From: Ignelater luminosus
Taxonomy: Eukaryota > Arthropoda > Insecta > Coleoptera > Elateridae
DNA: 64,000 bases
Assembly (NCBI GenBank): GCA_011009095.1
Contig: VTPC01091236.1
Coordinates: 417,313-481,312 of the forward strand
Direction: 5' to 3'
Below, in pieces: positions 1-11,781 of the stretch (within the stretch, counting starts at the first letter, position 1; each line of letters begins with the position of its first letter). Both the position numbers and the translations under genes were made by a program. The notes below the pieces were generated by a model, which did no database searches, was not told the origin of the DNA, and worked only from the letters and a program-made list of their open reading frames with translations.

Positions 1-3000
1 TAGGCTTAAATAAGTGGTTGTTTATGTTATTTTATCGTGGAAATACAGTTATGTTTGTTATTTCTTACAATAATGTTTAAACTATCTTACGTTAATACAA
101 CAAGTTAGAAAATTTTCACGTGATCTCCTATATTCTCCTATATTTCCTTATCTTGTCTTCTATTATTTTCTTTTTACAATCTGGCAACCCTAGAGAGGAC
201 GCCAGAAAGAAAGCATTGTGTCTCCAAGTATAAAAAGGCGTTGCTTGTAATTTGTTACGATTATTTCAAACTACTGGCTTAAATCACCCTTGCATGCATA
301 TCTCCTTAAATTGTATACACGGATGAAGATTTATTATAGATTAAAATTCATAAATAAAAATTTCAAATTGTCACAGCTACTGGGGAAAAAACTCATCGGA
401 AAAGTATTATATAAATTGATTTAATTTTTTATGTACATAGAGTAGGTAGTTTAGATTAAATTATACTTGAGTTAGTTTGTAAATAAGAAAAATTTGTAAT
501 AAAAAAAATTTTTTTATAAATTACTAAGTAATAAATATGCAAAAAACAACCAATTTATTTATTGATTTATTTAAATGTAACCATTGAAGGATAAATATTT
601 GAGTACAAGAACAATAATGTATCTAAAATGTATTGTGAGAAATTTGATTTCTTTGGATATTTGTGCATGATTTACATCATTTTCTTTAATTTAATACAAT
701 GCCATTATAAATTTGGTACAATGAAATTTAATAACAGAAGATGCAATGGTAGCCTTTCTAGTAATTCATAAATAAATCTACACACGCCACTGACACTAGC
801 GTAGCGACATCTGTTCGAAAGATCGGTATTAGCCACCAACCATTACTTCAAGGTCATCGGTCGACGTTTGAAAAGAACAAAGGATTTTTGAAGAGTCGTT
901 CTACTTACCCATCTATATACTATGTATACCAAACCCTAAGCTACGTAAAATAGTAGACACCTTAGAGTAACAAGCATGTAGAGAATACCATTCCGATATC
1001 TCATTTCGTTCTTGAATTATTGAAAAAACAAGAAACTTTGACACCCTGTATCTCGGAAACCTTTCGAGGTTATTTACTAGCTATGAAAAATAAATTATAT
1101 ATCAAGCCACAAGATGAGCCTAGAGGTCAACAAAATAAGTCAAAGAGCGTTTATTTTATATCATGCATTTTAGTCAGGTAACAGAAGTAGAGAGAAAGAA
1201 AAGAAATTTTAAAAATTATTTGTCCTGTTTCATGCGTCGCTAGAATTTTTTTAAGAGAACAAAGTTTTTATATTAAGTAAAATTAGAATGAGGAAAAAGA
1301 AAACAACTTAAGGATTCATCAAGCATACTTTTATCTTTTAGAGAATTAAGTTTTTAGTGTAAATATCAGAATTTTTTGTACAACACTTCATAATTTAAAA
1401 GAATTTATTTTGTTATTATTTTGTTTATTTAAACATTCAACATTTATCTTTTAACAAATGAACTAATTATGCGCACTTTTTTCAGTTCCCATTCAAAATT
1501 TTACTATATTTTAAAATTTAAATAACTTTTTAAGATTTTCAAAATAATATTCAAATTCATAAAATGTTTCTTCCTTAAATTATTGAATTAATCAATAAAG
1601 AAATAGTATAAATTAACAACAAATCAAATTATGTAAGGTGAAATACAACAAAGTAGGCCAACGTCCTACTTTCCAGAATAATCTCAGTCATTTTGTAGGG
1701 CAAATTTGCCACCAATGTATTAGGAACACAGAAAACGATACAATTTTGTTTCCGTCATGACTCGAAGAGCATCCGCTGCAAGCAGCACCTACAAGAAGGA
1801 TTTAACTTTGATTATAGATTCTTTAACAGATTTCTATATTTTGTTCTGTTGTTTACTATTATTTTTTTTATTATACAGAATTTAAGATAGGTATAACCGG
1901 TATAACTAAATAATATATTTACTGCAAAATTTTACTGATCTTATCTTTGAAATTAAAAGAATATGTGCTTCATAAAGACAGACACCAAACCTTTAAATTT
2001 TTAATGATTAAGAATCACTAATTAATTAATAATTTCAACTTCTAGTTTAATTTCTTTAAAATAAATTTTGATAAGCTCCGCCTTCTTTAATTCTTCAAAA
2101 ATGTTTGATTACTATTATTATTGTTACCAAGTTAAGATGAATTTGTTCATCACGACCTACACAACCGGTATTTTGAACCTTTAAGGTGTTTATGTTATCC
2201 TGATTACAGCTCAGTGCCAAGTGGGTCTCACAGACCCCAAGCTGCCTGTATACTTACTGGCTGGGCTTTTTTACAAGGGGTTTGTTTTACTGCCTTTTAC
2301 TGCTTTTTTTATTAGTCCTTGATTACGTTTTGTTCAGAATTAATTTGAAAAAGTAACCAACTGAATTCTTTATAAAAACAAACATACCTGAAAGAAATGT
2401 CTAAAACAAAAACGGCAAAAGTACATAACTTGAAGGGAGTTTTTCATGATATCTTTTGTAGGTAGAAATCGATTTTTGGCTCCGTATTTTCAAGTTCTGC
2501 AAGATTTATTGACTTATATTGCACTTACTTGGTTCTTGGTCAATTAATAGATTACAACACTATTTATTTCTTTCAATTTTGCTCGTGCAAATTTCATTTG
2601 AGAAAATAATTTCTAATAATCTTTTAATTAAATTTTTATTAAAGAATCACAATAAAAAGAATAAAGTTATGTAGTACCTTATCTGTTAGCTTGTAAGTTT
2701 TGAATATCAGCCAAAACTTTTTCTTAATCGTGTTTCATTTTCTCTCTTAAATTTCTCGCTGTCAATATGTGCTTTTTTCTCTTTAATTCTATGAATTTCC
2801 TAGTGTTTAGACAATCACTGTATATTTTATTTCATTTCATTTTATTTTTGTTTTATTTCCTTTTAGTAAGTACTCAATGTATCTAATCATTGTTGGCACA
2901 TAGCAATAGTAAGTATTATTATTACAGAGTAAATAAAAAGTATGAACGATTCCATTAGTACAAAGATTCCTATGTTGTTCTTAAACACGAACCTTAGTTT

Positions 3001-4640
3001 TGTTTATCCTAGATAATAGTTTCTTAATAATTGTAAAAGACTTCATAATGTGAGAGTTTAATGTATAAAACCTCAAGCTAGTTAGTTCGGTCAATGTAAT
3101 TGTATTAAATAAAAATACAGTAAGATAATTGATAATTGGTACAAGTGAAATGTTCATTAAATTCAAAAGAACTACAACACAATAACAATTTATATCCTGA
3201 CAACTATTTCTTAAAAGCAACACTTAAAAACCGTGAAATATTGACATAAATATAATATTTAAGAATGATTACTGTGCATCATTCCTTCTCCTTCACCTTT
3301 AAGAGTAATACAAAATGCTTATTTGGTCGCATACATGACTGTGCCATTTAATAAACCTGTATCTTATTTACAAGTCCTAGACATTGACTTTGCCCTTGTA
3401 GAAATTCTATACTTGCCCTTCTGTACAGCAGAGACAAATAAAAGCAAATAAATCAAGATAGTCATTCATATCCATTTGTGCTCTGTTTAAAGACTGGTTT
3501 TTTTGTCAATATAGCTTTACAATTTCAGAAAGTATGAAGGTACATGTCTGTCAGTCTGGCCAAACTTGCAGGGCTGGTCAAGAGTTCAGGATTGCAAACT
3601 GTAGTTTAATATTTATTTATTACCATTGTTATAAACTTTATTCTAACTGTTTTTTGTAAATAATTTGGTTTTAGAACGCTTCGAAATATATTCTTTATAT
3701 CAGTACAGCAACTACTCGCAATTTAAATCTAGCGCGTCTTTCATAATTTCATTCCGTGAATCGATTAATTCTATTGGTTTTTATTTGTACTATTCGTAAC
3801 GAATTCGTAATATTTCGTACAATGTCGCAGACAAGGTCGTTTAACTAATAATACAGGTATCGATCAGAAAGTAGTGAGCACTTCGAATATTTTTAAAGAA
3901 TTGAATTTTTCGATTCTACAATCAATCAGCAATTTGGAATTATTTTCTTTAGCTACGCAAATGTTCAGAATCGTTTTTCTATTTCTTGTTTTATGAAGAG
4001 ATTAAACAGATTTGCACTGAAACTTATTAAAGACTCCTCGTATTTGACAAACTCATTTAAAACGTGCATGCAGCGTATAGTGATACATAATAATACTCTT
4101 AATAGTGATTATACAAGTAGACCAACTCTTCGAAAAAGCGGGAAACTAACTCGTAAACAAAACCCCAGAATTCTGTGTCAAAACGTTATGTTGAATGATG
4201 TTTTCGTGTTTTTATAATAGATGTCACGACGGTCGAACGCCGAGCGTTTATTTATTTAAAAGGTTCCATTTTCTAACATTATCTTCAAGCAACCCCTTTT
4301 GTATTTCGTGGAGACGTAGATATATTTCTCAAAATTAAATTTTTATGAAATACAGACAAGAATATTTTAAAATATGTTGAAAGATCGTACAAACTACAAA
4401 AAATAACAATATTATAAAATTTAAACACTCGGACATCACAACCTTGGCTGAAAAGACTTACCTATAATAACTAACGTTCGCTACTGCTCCTCAGTAGGAA
4501 AAAGACAAAATATAAAATAATGTAAAGTAACTAATAATTATAGGAATTTTACATTTTATATTACTCACCATAAATATCTAATAATTTACATATCTACAAT
4601 CATGTTCGCTCTCGCATTTGGCTAAAAGATTTTCTGCAGT
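1..4640. other. AT-rich intergenic DNA, no gene recognised
   Basis: I see no coding region with recognisable homology. Short ORFs here (for example minus 2981-3223 and plus 3993-4217) are AT-rich, lack known motifs and look like chance. Two repeat traces are visible: about 935-1065 matches one arm of the foldback element at 28153-28934 (it ends in a 'gacaccctgtatctcgg' stretch), and about 2212-2250 has the self-complementary 'gggtctcacagacccc' also seen in variant form at 58.4-59.2 kb. About 3715-4240 is richer in CpG and could be a promoter or 5' exon of an unseen gene, but nothing decides it. Confidence 0.6.
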
Positions 4641-4659
4641 CGGAAATTATTCTCCCACC

Positions 4660-6060
4660 CAAAAAGAAGGATACAAAGAAATGCGAAGAGCACCGCACGA
4701 TAAGTCTAACCACACATGCAGCAAATATACTGTTGAGGGTGCTAAATAGAAGGTTAAAAGAGTGGATTTAGAAAAGGAATGGGCACAAGAGACGCAATAG
4801 GTGTAGTACGTACGATTAGAGAGAAATATCTTGAGAAGGGACGAAAATTGAGCACCTGTTTTGTTGATCTGTTGAAGATATTTAAAAAAAAGAGATGAAT
4901 TGAAGAGAACGAAGGCTCCTAGCAAGTTTGTATTTAAATCAGGAAGCGGCTATCAGATTGAGAGATAGAAGAACGGGTTGATTCAACATCGGAAGAGGAG
5001 TAAGACAAAGGTGCCTATTTTGTCGCACATGCTCTTTAACATATATGGAGAATATATTGTCGAGCGTTGCTGGAAAAAGGAAAAAGGAGTGAAAGTTGAA
5101 GAAGAATTGTAAGTACATATAAGGTTTGCGGACGACAGGATATTGGTTGTCAAAACCACGAAGAAGCTGGAAAGCATGCTCCAATACCTGCATGATATGA
5201 AGAATGAGTTCGGGCTGAGGATAAACCTAAAGTGTTAAAATAAAGAAATGCAGCTTTCATAAACTTTTTTAATTACGAATGACTTGAAAACAATACAACA
5301 ATGTACATATCTTAAAGAACTTACAGCCATCTTATTGAGGAAGCAAAATAGTGCCTGCGTATACGCTTAAGTAACAAGTTGCGACTATTTTGGCGGATTT
5401 GATCAAATAGTTTAACATTCTAACACAAAGAAAACGAGGGTAATGAAGATTGGAAGGGAGGAAGATATGATAGTAAAGATAGAAGGAGAAAGAATTGAGC
5501 AAGTGGACAGGTATAAGTATTTGGTACAGAACTAACAACGGGCTGAAGAAGTGAGAATGGGATAAAAACAAACATTGCAATGGGAAAAGAAGCTTTTTCG
5601 AAGAAATGGAGAGTAATGACAAGCAAAGTCGACTTAGATCTAAGAAAAAGGTTGGTAAATGTTTTGTATGGAGTGTTGTTTTTATACGGGACGCTGCTGA
5701 AGAAAGACAAAGAAAGCATTGCTACTTTTGAGATGTGATTGTGGAGAAGACTATTAGGCATTAAATGGATAGACCAGATATGGAATGATGGATAGGTCAT
5801 GTACTGAGGAGGAATTGCCTAATAAAAGACGTCTTAGAGGGTTCTACACGAAAGAAAAGAAGAGGAAAAGAGAAGGTTGAAAATAGCAAACAAGCTAAAA
5901 GAGAAAGGAGAGGGATATGTTGGTATGAAGAGAAGAGTACAAGAGAGGACAGTGTAGAGAAGTTCCTAGGAAGGACCTGTGAAACCACAGACATTTTTTG
6001 ATGTAGAAAATTTCATCCCGATACGTAGGCGCTGACTACGTGGGTGCTTCGGGGCTCGAG
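4660..6060 (+). pseudogene. Decayed LINE reverse transcriptase (non-LTR retrotransposon)
   Basis: Translated in shifting plus-strand frames, this stretch shows the order of a LINE reverse transcriptase. First comes a block resembling 'C-x-x-HRTISLTTHAANILLRVLNRRL' near 4680-4760. Next is a 'GRKLSTCFVDL' palm-start remnant near 4840-4870, then a 'GVRQRC' block near 4995 (usually GVRQGCPLSP). The active-site block follows as FADD near 5128, then 'GLRINLK' near 5212. The C-terminal block with 'KKDKESIATFEM' and 'WRRLLGIKW' lies near 5700-5770. Frameshifts and stops interrupt it throughout, so it is dead. Endonuclease and ORF1 are not seen, so it is a 5'-truncated copy. The 3' end is near 6060, where a 'gagcacccacggt' inverted motif lies. 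Clade not determined. Confidence 0.8.
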
Positions 6061-8130
6061 CACCCACGGTAAAACACGCATCAATAGGAAAGATTCAGGT
6101 AGATACTAAGTATAACTATAAAGTAATCTTAATCTTATACTTAAAAAATATTGAGCATCCGCAGAAATTTTATAAAGTCACGCTGACTTTAGGCGCTCTA
6201 TGTCCCGATATCCTACTTTCTAGAGATATTGAAAAAACAGGAAATTCTAAATGAAACTTTAACGCCCTGTAGTTCAGAAATGGTACATTTCCGGGCACTT
6301 GTTTATCTAAATTTCTTTACTTATTTTCATGAGTATCACACGCACAATTGTTACCCTGATTTCAAACAACAGCAGTGGATATTTTTGAACCAAAGTTTTG
6401 AAGCTAATAATCAACATGGAAAGACAAGAGAGAAATTAGGAAATAGAAAGCTTAGGTAGTAAAGATCTTACCCCCTTTCCTTTAAAAGGTCGGAAAGAGT
6501 ACAAACTAGTAGAAAATTGTCAGATTAAATACGTAAAGTAAACGCTGAAACTAGATAAGACCACGCCTAATTATACAGGGTACAGCTTCAACAATTTAAG
6601 AACTTTAAATCTAGCAACGTAGAACCTACATACAAACAATAATTCGGGATTGATTGTATCAGTTTTGGTTAATTTAGGGCTATTTTCAGGCGAATTTTTT
6701 CTGAGATTTTGATACAGTAGCCTTCTGTCTAAATTCCCTATTCACTTATTAGGTTTTAAACCAATTTCCTGTTTGGATTATTTCACTTTCTTGGACTTTG
6801 TTAAGAAGCTTCAATTACACTGAAGGTATGTTGGTCTGGCCCGTCTTTTTACTCTGTTCTCACCTGTTTGCGTGTCCTCCATAGCTTCTTTGGGAGAGCC
6901 CGCAGTTCTTTGGGGAGAACCGGTAACTTCCTTAAGAGGATCAGCTTACAGAAGATGTCAGCGCTCTAGAAGTTTCTTCCTCGGACCGTGGAAACGGCTG
7001 CCCGTCTCATCGTGTACTGTGAGACCGTTAACTTTGTATCTCTGTAATTTTTTTCTTCAGGAACATTTAACAATTATGAATGAGTTACCTGTAGTTTAGG
7101 GAATTACTTTGTAAACAACTTTTCATTAGTTTTGTTAAACTGTTTCACTTTAATTATTTTATTTAATTTTTTTGCTTTACGATTTATTCCGGCGCTCTGA
7201 AAAGTTTAGAGTTAATTTTTTTAAAGTTTCGAAAGATCCATTTTATGAAAAGATTCTGTGAATAGAATTAATTTTCATATTTTTAATAGTAACTTTAAAT
7301 AAAATTTGTTGTTTTAATGATTTCAAAAGTGATGGGTCACAAAATATAAGAACAGTTTTGTTTTGAATTCTTTTTCAGGTTATGAAGAAACAATATTTTT
7401 TCGGTCTGACATAGCGCTATATCAGCTGAATCTTCATGTTCGAGTAAGTTTATTATCTTTTTGTTTTGATATTGTGTTCCTGTCGCCTATATTCTTTTGT
7501 AATTGCAATAAACTTCTGTAATGTTTTGAGAATTTAAAATTTATTGAATGCTTATTATAAACTTTAATTAGATTAAATAGTATTTCAAATTTTATTATGC
7601 TACAATTTTTTCATGAAGTTAAAGTATCATTTTTTTTCTAATTTTTTAAATTGTATTAAATTACTTAATACTTGGCGCTCTTTCATTTGCTAGTTTTTTA
7701 TTTAGGCTTGAATTTGCTATTAAGTAGTGTTATGTATTTTTATTTATTTGAAAGCTAATTTGCAATTCACTTTTATTGATGATCATTGTGAATGCTAAAT
7801 TGTAATTTTTAATAAAACACAAAACAAGTGGTCACTCACATTTCTTTATTCCATCTGTCAAACATATATTAAACTTCGAGCTACTATAATATGTAGGGAG
7901 CATCTTACAGATACTCCATAATTCTATTTTAAGTCACAAGTAGTGTTTATTTCAAGTTCCTAATTGTACATTCTATACTAAATAATTTTATGATATATTT
8001 TGATAATTTTTTTTGATAATATATTATACGCTATTTGTATTTACATTAATTTGTCTTGACATCAATAGAATTGTTTAAATTTATTGTGTTGTCTGCTTAT
8101 TTGATCTGCCCCCCTCATTCGCCCACGATT
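6060..8130. other. Intergenic, no gene recognised
   Basis: No supported gene. About 6195-6285 is a short relative of the foldback arm found at 28153-28934: it shares 'gatattgaaaaaaca' and a 'taaatgaaactttaacgccctgta' type end. The ORFs at 6229-6459 and 6872-7099 have no recognisable domain and no convincing exon structure. Confidence 0.5.
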
Positions 8131-8149
8131 CAAGGTCCCGACTGTAGTT

Positions 8150-8566
8150 AGTTGGGCAGACCGTAAGTGGGTCTTCAATATAAGTAGCTGTAACGCAAGG
8201 TTACGTTACATCACAAAGTAGAGGACTGGGGATCAGTACCTCCAAAACTAAAGGAAGGTTATACTTTGCCCTCAGTAGATCCTTCTTGAGGAAGAGAGAA
8301 GTGTCCATCACGACTAAAATGGCGGTATACAACTCTACTTACGTGCCGATCCTCACATATGAGGGTAGGCGTAGGACTCAGGTCAGGAATCAGACCATTA
8401 GACTGTCCCTCCAAGTTGACCCTTTGGCAGACAGCCTGTGTTCCAGACGAGGCGTAGACCCAAAGAACGCTAGGACGGTGGCCCGTGGCAGGCAGCGCTG
8501 GCGAAGCTTTTGCACCTCCTCAACACCGCAAGGTGGACGAAGGACAAAATAAGTAAGTAAGTAAAG
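8150..8566 (+). pseudogene. 3'-terminal LINE fragment with short microsatellite tail
   Basis: The plus-strand reading contains 'RKREVSITTKMAVYNS' followed by 'YVPILTYE'. This matches the post-palm block of many LINE reverse transcriptases (resolved as K-x-x-vy-x-s-v-x-P-x-LtYG-x-E). The C-terminal part then shows an Arg/Trp-rich segment ending near 'RQRWRS', which is common at the end of such ORFs. The sequence stops in a tetranucleotide tail, three to four units of TAAG at 8550-8565, as expected for a LINE 3' end. The region between 'LTYE' and the tail is shortened compared with a full C-terminus. The copy is heavily 5'-truncated and non-functional. Confidence 0.65.
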
Positions 8567-9169
8567 AGTGGAAGATCGTCTGTGAGTTCATTAATAAATT
8601 GAAAACTTTCCATTCAGGCGTTGTGGTAAAAAGTGTTACTTGTTAGTACTCTCATCCAAACATTTAAAGAGAATCTGAATCACTAACACATATTGTGGCA
8701 ATTAAAAATGTGGTCTATTGAAAAAAATGGTTTCATCCATCCACAATGTTTGCTTGTGGAAATTCTGGTTAGGGTTGATCTGTCACAGTGGCCAGTTGCA
8801 GTAATTAATGCAACTTTGATAATAATCATTAGGTGTTGAGCACTGAACAGTATGAAAGTGGTACGGATATAAAGAATCTGCTTTTAAAGCATTATGCACA
8901 GTAGAATTACTAAAAATATTAAATCGGCAAGCAATTCCTCTTGTACTACTTCCAGGGTCTTCTCTCACACTTATAAGTAAAGTGTATGTAACAACAACTT
9001 AATGTACTATGTACTACAAACTAATCCTAATTAAACCAGTTAATCATTAGCTGCAACAACTGTAGATTATTTTTCAAAGAAACAAACAAAAGTTCTTAAA
9101 GAAAAAAATTAAATTTCCAACTACGTTTTATTTAGATACAACACATGTTTACACCATAAAAGAAAATAC
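8567..9169. other. Intergenic, nothing recognised
   Basis: I see no coding signal or repeat structure here. The stretch ends at the LTR that starts at 9170; the last four bases before it are 'atac'. Confidence 0.5.
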
Positions 9170-9542
9170 TGTAACGCGCCACCTCTCGAATATTCTAGAA
9201 AAAGTCCCGAACAGTCTCGAACAAAATGGTCGAATGTGCCGGAGAAATCTCGAACTATCCAGAGTCTTCCACCGTCGAATGTTCCAGAAGGAACGCGAAC
9301 TTTCTGGGCTCATCAAGAACCACGCGGAAACGAATATAAGGCTGCGTTGATCGAGCAGAAGGAGTTCTACAGTCAATCAGCTGGTAGTTACGAACGAAAT
9401 AAATGTTAATTAGTGATAAATAAATTCTTCTGTATATAAATAAATAAATAATTTAGTGTAAATAAATTTTGAAAATAAATTGTAATAAACTAAGTAAAAA
9501 TAAATATTAAAAATAAAAACACGTTTTTGTCAAGACGTAACA
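9170..9542 (+). repeat. 5' long terminal repeat of an LTR retrotransposon
   Basis: The 373-bp sequence starts TGTAACGCG and ends GACGTAACA, the usual TG...CA termini. The same sequence occurs in reverse orientation at 27256-27629, where nothing but the LTR is present. It is followed by 'attggtgtcaggtgtg', which sits where a tRNA primer-binding site would be, and then by the gag ORF at 9593. The last third is A/T-rich with several 'aataaa' strings that could serve as polyadenylation signals. Confidence 0.85.
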
Positions 9543-9592
9543 ATTGGTGTCAGGTGTGAAATTTAAAAATTTAAAACAAAAATAATTTGTGA

Positions 9593-10819
9593 ATGCCTAT
9601 CACAAGATCTGCCTCAGCTAAAATGGATTCGGAATTAATTAAGATGTTACAAGAAATTAAGCAAACTATGGGAAATAACCAACTAGAGATGAAACAGGAT
9701 ATACAAGGCATAAATTCTAGAATGAATGAGAATCAATTAGAAATTAAAGGGGAAATAAAGAACGTGCAAAGTGAAATGAATTCAAATATAGAAAATATAA
9801 AAAGTGAAATAATTAACGTGCAAACTGAAATTAAAGGGGAAATAAATAATGTGCAAAGTGAACTTAAAGAAGTTAAAGAAGAAATAAATAACGCGCAAAA
9901 TGAAATTAAAGAAGAAATGAATACAATGAAAAAGGAAGTTGATGGACTATATCAAAAATATGACGAACTACAGCAAAAGTTTGCTATGTTTACTATGGGT
10001 CAAGTCGTGGAAGAAAGTGTAGACGCTCGTAGCGAAGTACCTGAAGATATACAACTTCCACCTGCGGAACGGGTGATCCGCGAACAACCCTTTGCGGAAA
10101 TTGGAAGCAATGGTACGCCGAAAAATCATGTTCAACCTACAATTTTCGATGGAAAGATAGCCTGGTCCACTTATTTAATGCAGTACGAAGCAGCTGCTGT
10201 TACTAATAAGTGGAGTGAAAAAGAAAAGGCAGCGTCGCTGATAGTAGCTTTACGTGGAGATGACCTGGATGTGATACGTACGGTTCCGTACCACTTGCGA
10301 GAAAATTTCAACGAGTTAGCATCACGTTTAGATATGCGTTATGGAGATAAACACCTCCAGCAAGTATACTACGCGCAACTGAAAAGTAAGATACAGAAAC
10401 CTGGAGAGAGTTTACAAGAACTCCAAGCAGACATAGAGCGTTTAATTACGCTAGCATATCCAGAGGCTCCGCAGATCTTTCTTGAGCAGCTGACTGTCCA
10501 AACCTTGATCGACGCTGTTCGAGATTCTGAAACCCAACAGGCTTTGAGACTTGCGCGTCACGTAAAATTAGAAAGTGCTTTGCCGCACGCGCTTGAGTTT
10601 GAAGCAGCCAAGAGAACATCCCATGGTCATGTCCGTGTGCGAAGTGCAGAGGCAGGAGATATAGATGAAAAAATTAAACGAATGATGAAGCAAATGTTGG
10701 AAGAACAGCGATCGAAGAAAGTAAGACTGCAATGCTGGAGATGCGGTGAACAAGGTCATCTTAGAAGAAATTGCACCAAGAGTAGTGCAGTTAGAAACAA
10801 CCAGAATCAGGAAAACTAG
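9593..10819 (+). CDS. Gag polyprotein of an LTR retrotransposon (intact ORF, no pol)
   Basis: This is an uninterrupted 408-aa ORF. Residues about 14-130 are strongly coiled-coil, built from loosely repeated 11-residue units of the form 'EIKGEINNVQSE' and 'EIKEEMN'. Residues about 175-360 have the helical capsid-like character of Ty3/gypsy gag proteins, including a 'F-D-G-K-x-x-W-x-x-Y-x-x-x-Y/F' start (TIFDGKIAWSTYLMQYEA). A CCHC zinc knuckle, CWRCGEQGHLRRNC, lies at 381-394, near the C-terminus, as expected of nucleocapsid. In a complete element it would coat the RNA in virus-like particles. No protease, reverse transcriptase or integrase follows; the ORF ends 14 residues after the knuckle and the element ends 61 bp later. 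An open frame of this length in a deleted element means either recent insertion or, less likely, retention for a host role. Confidence 0.85.
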   Translation: MPITRSASAKMDSELIKMLQEIKQTMGNNQLEMKQDIQGINSRMNENQLEIKGEIKNVQSEMNSNIENIKSEIINVQTEIKGEINNVQSELKEVKEEINNAQNEIKEEMNTMKKEVDGLYQKYDELQQKFAMFTMGQVVEESVDARSEVPEDIQLPPAERVIREQPFAEIGSNGTPKNHVQPTIFDGKIAWSTYLMQYEAAAVTNKWSEKEKAASLIVALRGDDLDVIRTVPYHLRENFNELASRLDMRYGDKHLQQVYYAQLKSKIQKPGESLQELQADIERLITLAYPEAPQIFLEQLTVQTLIDAVRDSETQQALRLARHVKLESALPHALEFEAAKRTSHGHVRVRSAEAGDIDEKIKRMMKQMLEEQRSKKVRLQCWRCGEQGHLRRNCTKSSAVRNNQNQEN

Positions 10820-11155
10820 TAAGATACAGAAATCTGGAGAGAGTTTACAAGAACTCCAAGCAGACATAACAGACGTAACAATATGAATGGAGAAATATAC
10901 AGGGTTTCCTTTGATTTAAATGGAAAATATTCTAAAACTTTTTTGATGAAAAATCAAAAATTGAATTAAGCATGTCTACAAATAGAATTAAAGCATGCAA
11001 CTACAGGATGCATGAATCTTAGTGGGTAGAACAATTTTAAAAGACACAATTTAAACTGAAAGCAGAAAATTGAAAATTAGTACATATGCAGTCTTTATGA
11101 CCAAAATTAAAGCCATGGAACAAGCAAGAAAAGCTCGTTACAGCATTGTCTAGTC

Positions 11156-11445
11156 CAGTGATTCTCAACCATTGTGCCGCAAGATTTTTGAAATGTGCTG
11201 CCACTACGAATACCCATACATAAGCGACGCCAGACAAGTAGTTCGATTGGTTCTACCTTCGTAATGGGGACTGACTGAACCAATGTGCACGACTACTAAG
11301 TTCTGGACTGGTTCTAGATTTAACCCAAACAAAGCTATATACTAGTTTAGTAAAATTCTTTTAAATCTATCTTATTGTTAGTGTGCCGCCAAATTTTTAA
11401 ATTATTAAAAGTATACCGTGACAAAAAAAAGGTTGAGAATCACTG
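11156..11445. mobile_element. hAT-type MITE with perfect 8-bp target duplication
   Basis: The ends are CAGTGATTCTCAACC and GGTTGAGAATCACTG, perfect 15-bp terminal inverted repeats of the hAT kind. The flanks at 11148-11155 and 11446-11453 are both 'gtctagtc', an exact 8-bp target-site duplication. Length is 290 bp and there is no coding capacity. It lies about 340 bp beyond the WDR19 stop codon. Inner sequence next to each end is also partly complementary ('tgtgccgcaagatttttgaaat' against the other end). Confidence 0.9.
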
Positions 11446-11781
11446 GTCTAGTCAATCCTTTTTATTTGCTTTGCAGCCAATTAGTTACTGTATCTATCGC
11501 AAACGATTTTGTTCCACATTTCTGTCCTAAAGAAGAAAACAAACCACCAATTTATCAGTGATTTCTTTATGTTTCATAGTTCATAAAAAATAATTGCACA
11601 AAATAAATTACATAGATAATTTATATTTAAGGCATGCTTCTTCACTACTTGTTAAAACTTAAAAATTATTTGTACATTTTTTGGACGGTATAAATTACTA
11701 TGTGGACGGACAAGTTGAATCAAAACTAGTTTACTATACACAATACACCTAACTAGAGTAAAATCTATTTTAATAATGAGA

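Larger units (their letters stand above)
9170..10880 (+). mobile_element. Internally deleted gypsy-like LTR element (LTR + gag only)
   Basis: The element consists of a complete 5' LTR, a leader, an intact gag ORF, a 50-bp duplicated piece and the last ~9 bp of a 3' LTR (GACGTAACA, 10872-10880). Positions 10818-10869 repeat gag bases at about 10384-10434 with one or two changes. The repeat joins the LTR end at a short 'agac' overlap. Flanks are 'atac' (9166-9169) and 'atat' (10881-10884), a near-perfect 4-bp target duplication, so the outer ends look original. All of pol and nearly all of the 3' LTR are missing. Confidence 0.75.

Noticed and set aside
3993..4217. 74-aa plus-strand ORF in a more CpG-rich stretch
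   Set aside because: No recognisable motif, no splice partners found, composition close to background. It could be part of an unseen gene, but that cannot be supported.
4219..4445. TGTCACGACGGTCG... to ...GGACATCACA looked like a possible LTR
   Set aside because: No second copy in the window, no primer-binding site or gag/pol, and no flanking duplication.
9149..9376. 75-aa minus ORF over the LTR
   Set aside because: Antisense of LTR sequence; a similar ORF appears at 27414-27635 over the solo LTR.
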